In this document: positions 62,070 through 64,000 of the stretch, piece after piece
Layout: every line of letters begins with the position of its first letter
How positions within the stretch are numbered: position 1 is the stretch's first letter
Assembly (NCBI GenBank): GCA_050084985.1
Contig: JBITNC010000001.1
Location: 103,726,001 to 103,790,000, forward strand
Direction: 5' to 3'
Length of the DNA stretch: 64,000 nt
Source of the DNA: Nageia nagi
Lineage: Eukaryota; Pinophyta
Notes under the pieces: generated by a model
Told to the model about the DNA's origin: nothing
Seen by the model: only the letters and a program-made list of their open reading frames with translations
Databases searched by the model: none
Translations under genes and position numbers: made by a program

Positions 62070-63930
62070 ATGTAATGCTTCACCTAATACCAACTCCACA
62101 AAATCCTAAAATTTTATATCTTTTTTGTTTTTAATTTAAACACTTGAATGGTCTAGTAATGGACAAGGTGATCAACATGAGCATGGAAACACTGATAGCT
62201 AATCAACACCCACATGGCAAGATTGGTCAGATCAGATAAAATAACCTTAATTAGAAGTATTATGGTATTCATTTCTTAATGCTCACCTCATTTGAATATG
62301 TCATATAGGTGATCCCACCATTTCTATTCATTAACTATACAATAGACATTCTAGTCATGATGTAGTTGTTTCCTACTTGGGGCCCATATTTCCAAAGAGA
62401 ATACTCATCCATAAGTTTATGCATATTTTTTTGATGGTAATCCTCTTATTTATAGGTGTAGATATATTTTCCTATGTAATCCTTGATATGAAATAGATAA
62501 GAATAAACACCTAGTTACTAAACTGCAAGCAGTATCACTACTAGTTACCTTTGCCAAGTAACTGTAGTTTTATCGACTGCTACCCTCATCTGATAACCTA
62601 TCAAGGATATGAGACATTAGCTTGACCAAATCTATTGGTTAGTCTCACCATGATGTTTGACATTCTCATGCCCATATCTTGGAGAGCCATAGATATTAGA
62701 ATAATACCCTAGAGTGGTGTTTTTATTCTAATAAATTTAAAAGCAAGATTATAAAGAAAATCATCCCCACACTAATGTCCCTATAAATATTTGGTCCCAA
62801 ATCATTTATTATATTTTCTAGGTTTCATGCTTGAATCAAGTAGTAGGATATTATTATAATATTATTAAATGCAAATAAATCACCTTTCACATTAATAGTC
62901 ATGTTTGATAAAAAAATAGTAAATTCATCAAAAGTGCATAAGAAATTTCAAACAATCTTTTTCATGAAGCCACCCAAGAATATTTAATAGTACTTTACTA
63001 TAATTGTCCCATATGCATGATGCAATGTAAAGAATGTTATTTTAAAAGTACATCACATGCCATAGTCTAATAACAAGCCATGAGATGTTGCTAAAAGTAG
63101 CCACTTTTATCAAGGAAGTAGGGCATAAAGTATAACATACTCAGGGAATATATTTTGGTTATCATCTTGCGAACTTAAAAAAATAAAGTATTTGAATAAG
63201 ATTTATTTCTATATTAATCTCTTAATTATTTATGAATCCATATTCCTTAGCTCTTAGATAATTAATTTATTTTTATACACATCATATCCTTTTATTAACT
63301 TCTATCTTGGTTTGAGGTCTCCATGCACTTTTATTTTCATTATAGGGTTTTAGTCCCATGATTAGGTTCTCTTGTAAGATCACCTAAAACCCTAATATTT
63401 TATCTAAGCTTAAGCTAAGTACCCAACATTATCATTCTAAGTAACTCACTTCAAAATAACACATGCCTTTGTCATTTTAATCTTTCATGGATGTATATTT
63501 TCTTACTCACAACACCAACATTTATTTATCTTAATGTTTATTGGCATAATGAGATATTTATTATTTTATATCCCCTTATCTTTCATTAATTATAACAAGA
63601 GATTTTCCCCTTCATTATCATATCAACCATGTGTCATAATAGGGTTCCATATTTTATTGTAATCATATTAGGTTAGGTAGTGTAATATTTACTATGTGCT
63701 TCCAAATAGCTAACTTCATATGAGCATACTAGTGTTATTGTTCCATCTTTCATGATATTGTTTATAGTCTTGTAAATTATTTAGATACATTTACAAACAT
63801 TAAATAGGATGAGACAAATCAAACTTGGATCTTGTATTATTACAATTGACTTACATATGCATAATGGATGCTAAGGCTATCTTTATTAATACATAGATTA
63901 GTACTTACATTTGTTTTACAATTGACTATA
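62070..63930 (-). repeat. LTR-like block, copy B, with primer-binding-site-like end
   Basis: Inverted copy of 6780-8430. Reading the minus strand, the block ends AAAATTTTAGGATT (about 62105) and is followed by TTGGTATTAGGTGAAGC, a degenerate tRNA primer-binding site, so this is probably the 5' LTR of a leftward element whose inside has been replaced by an unrelated gag fragment. Matching landmarks are GTTGTTTCCTACTTGGGGCC (about 62366), CTACCCTCATCTGATAACCT (about 62581) and CCCATATCTTGGAGA (about 62671). Confidence 0.55.
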
Positions 63931-64000
63931 TAATAATGGGTAATAAATTTATTCCATATTTCATGATGATAGCAATACATCAAGACTAGAGTAACCCTAA
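63931..64000. other. Window end, unassigned
   Basis: Short AT-rich remainder beyond the recognisable LTR-like copy. Confidence 0.3.

Overview
The window looks like nuclear DNA of a land plant, most probably a gymnosperm with a large, slowly purged genome. That is an inference from four things seen here: a very AT-rich background packed with stop-riddled LTR retrotransposons in both orientations, relics of plant families (class III peroxidase, PLS-type pentatricopeptide repeats, plant actin exon structure), intron-bearing genes with GT..AG borders, and almost no intact host gene. No species can be named from the sequence alone.

Layout. 1-6.8 kb: the 3' half of a Ty3/gypsy pol (1841-3190), its probable 3' LTR from 3272, and a degenerate tandem array (about 4640-5890). 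6.8-14.8 kb: an LTR-like block (6780-8430), a 1 kb terminal-inverted-repeat DNA transposon (8511-9528), gag-like scraps, and a second copy of the 3272-type LTR (13645-14770). 14.8-16.4 kb: a non-repetitive stretch that still holds CpG. 16.4-18.7 kb: local tandem duplications and a copia RNase H tail. 19.2-20.7 kb, minus strand: a two-exon exostosin-family (GT47) glycosyltransferase gene carrying one apparent 1-base frameshift. 21.2-26.7 kb, minus strand: the best preserved element, a Helitron whose Rep/helicase gene reads through four exons for 1606 codons; a single nonsense codon lies just upstream in the probable original leader. 27.5-30.6 kb: a broken class III peroxidase, a large tandem array built on CCGGAG/CTGGAG motifs, and an actin exon fragment between two 160 bp direct repeats. 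30.75-35.5 kb: a 2.1-2.3 kb segment present twice in tandem orientation, with degenerate PPR coding inside. 36-43 kb: a plus-strand copia relic. 43.5-48.4 kb: a minus-strand copia relic (gag to RNase H plus primer-binding site), interrupted at 44221-45228 by the second copy of the 1 kb DNA transposon. 48.6-57 kb: short AT-rich satellites in opposite orientations around a plus-strand Ty3/gypsy relic (50320-54608, LTR from 54838), with a PPR fragment at 49.85-50.26 kb. 57-64 kb: unassigned AT-rich DNA, a polypurine tract/LTR start near 59165, a gag fragment (61280-61917) and an inverted copy of the 6.8-8.4 kb LTR-like block (62090-63930).

The genes do not form a pathway. The exostosin gene and the Helitron are the only long, largely intact coding units, and they lie about 0.8 kb apart on the same strand. 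Everything else is transposon debris and captured or broken host gene pieces.
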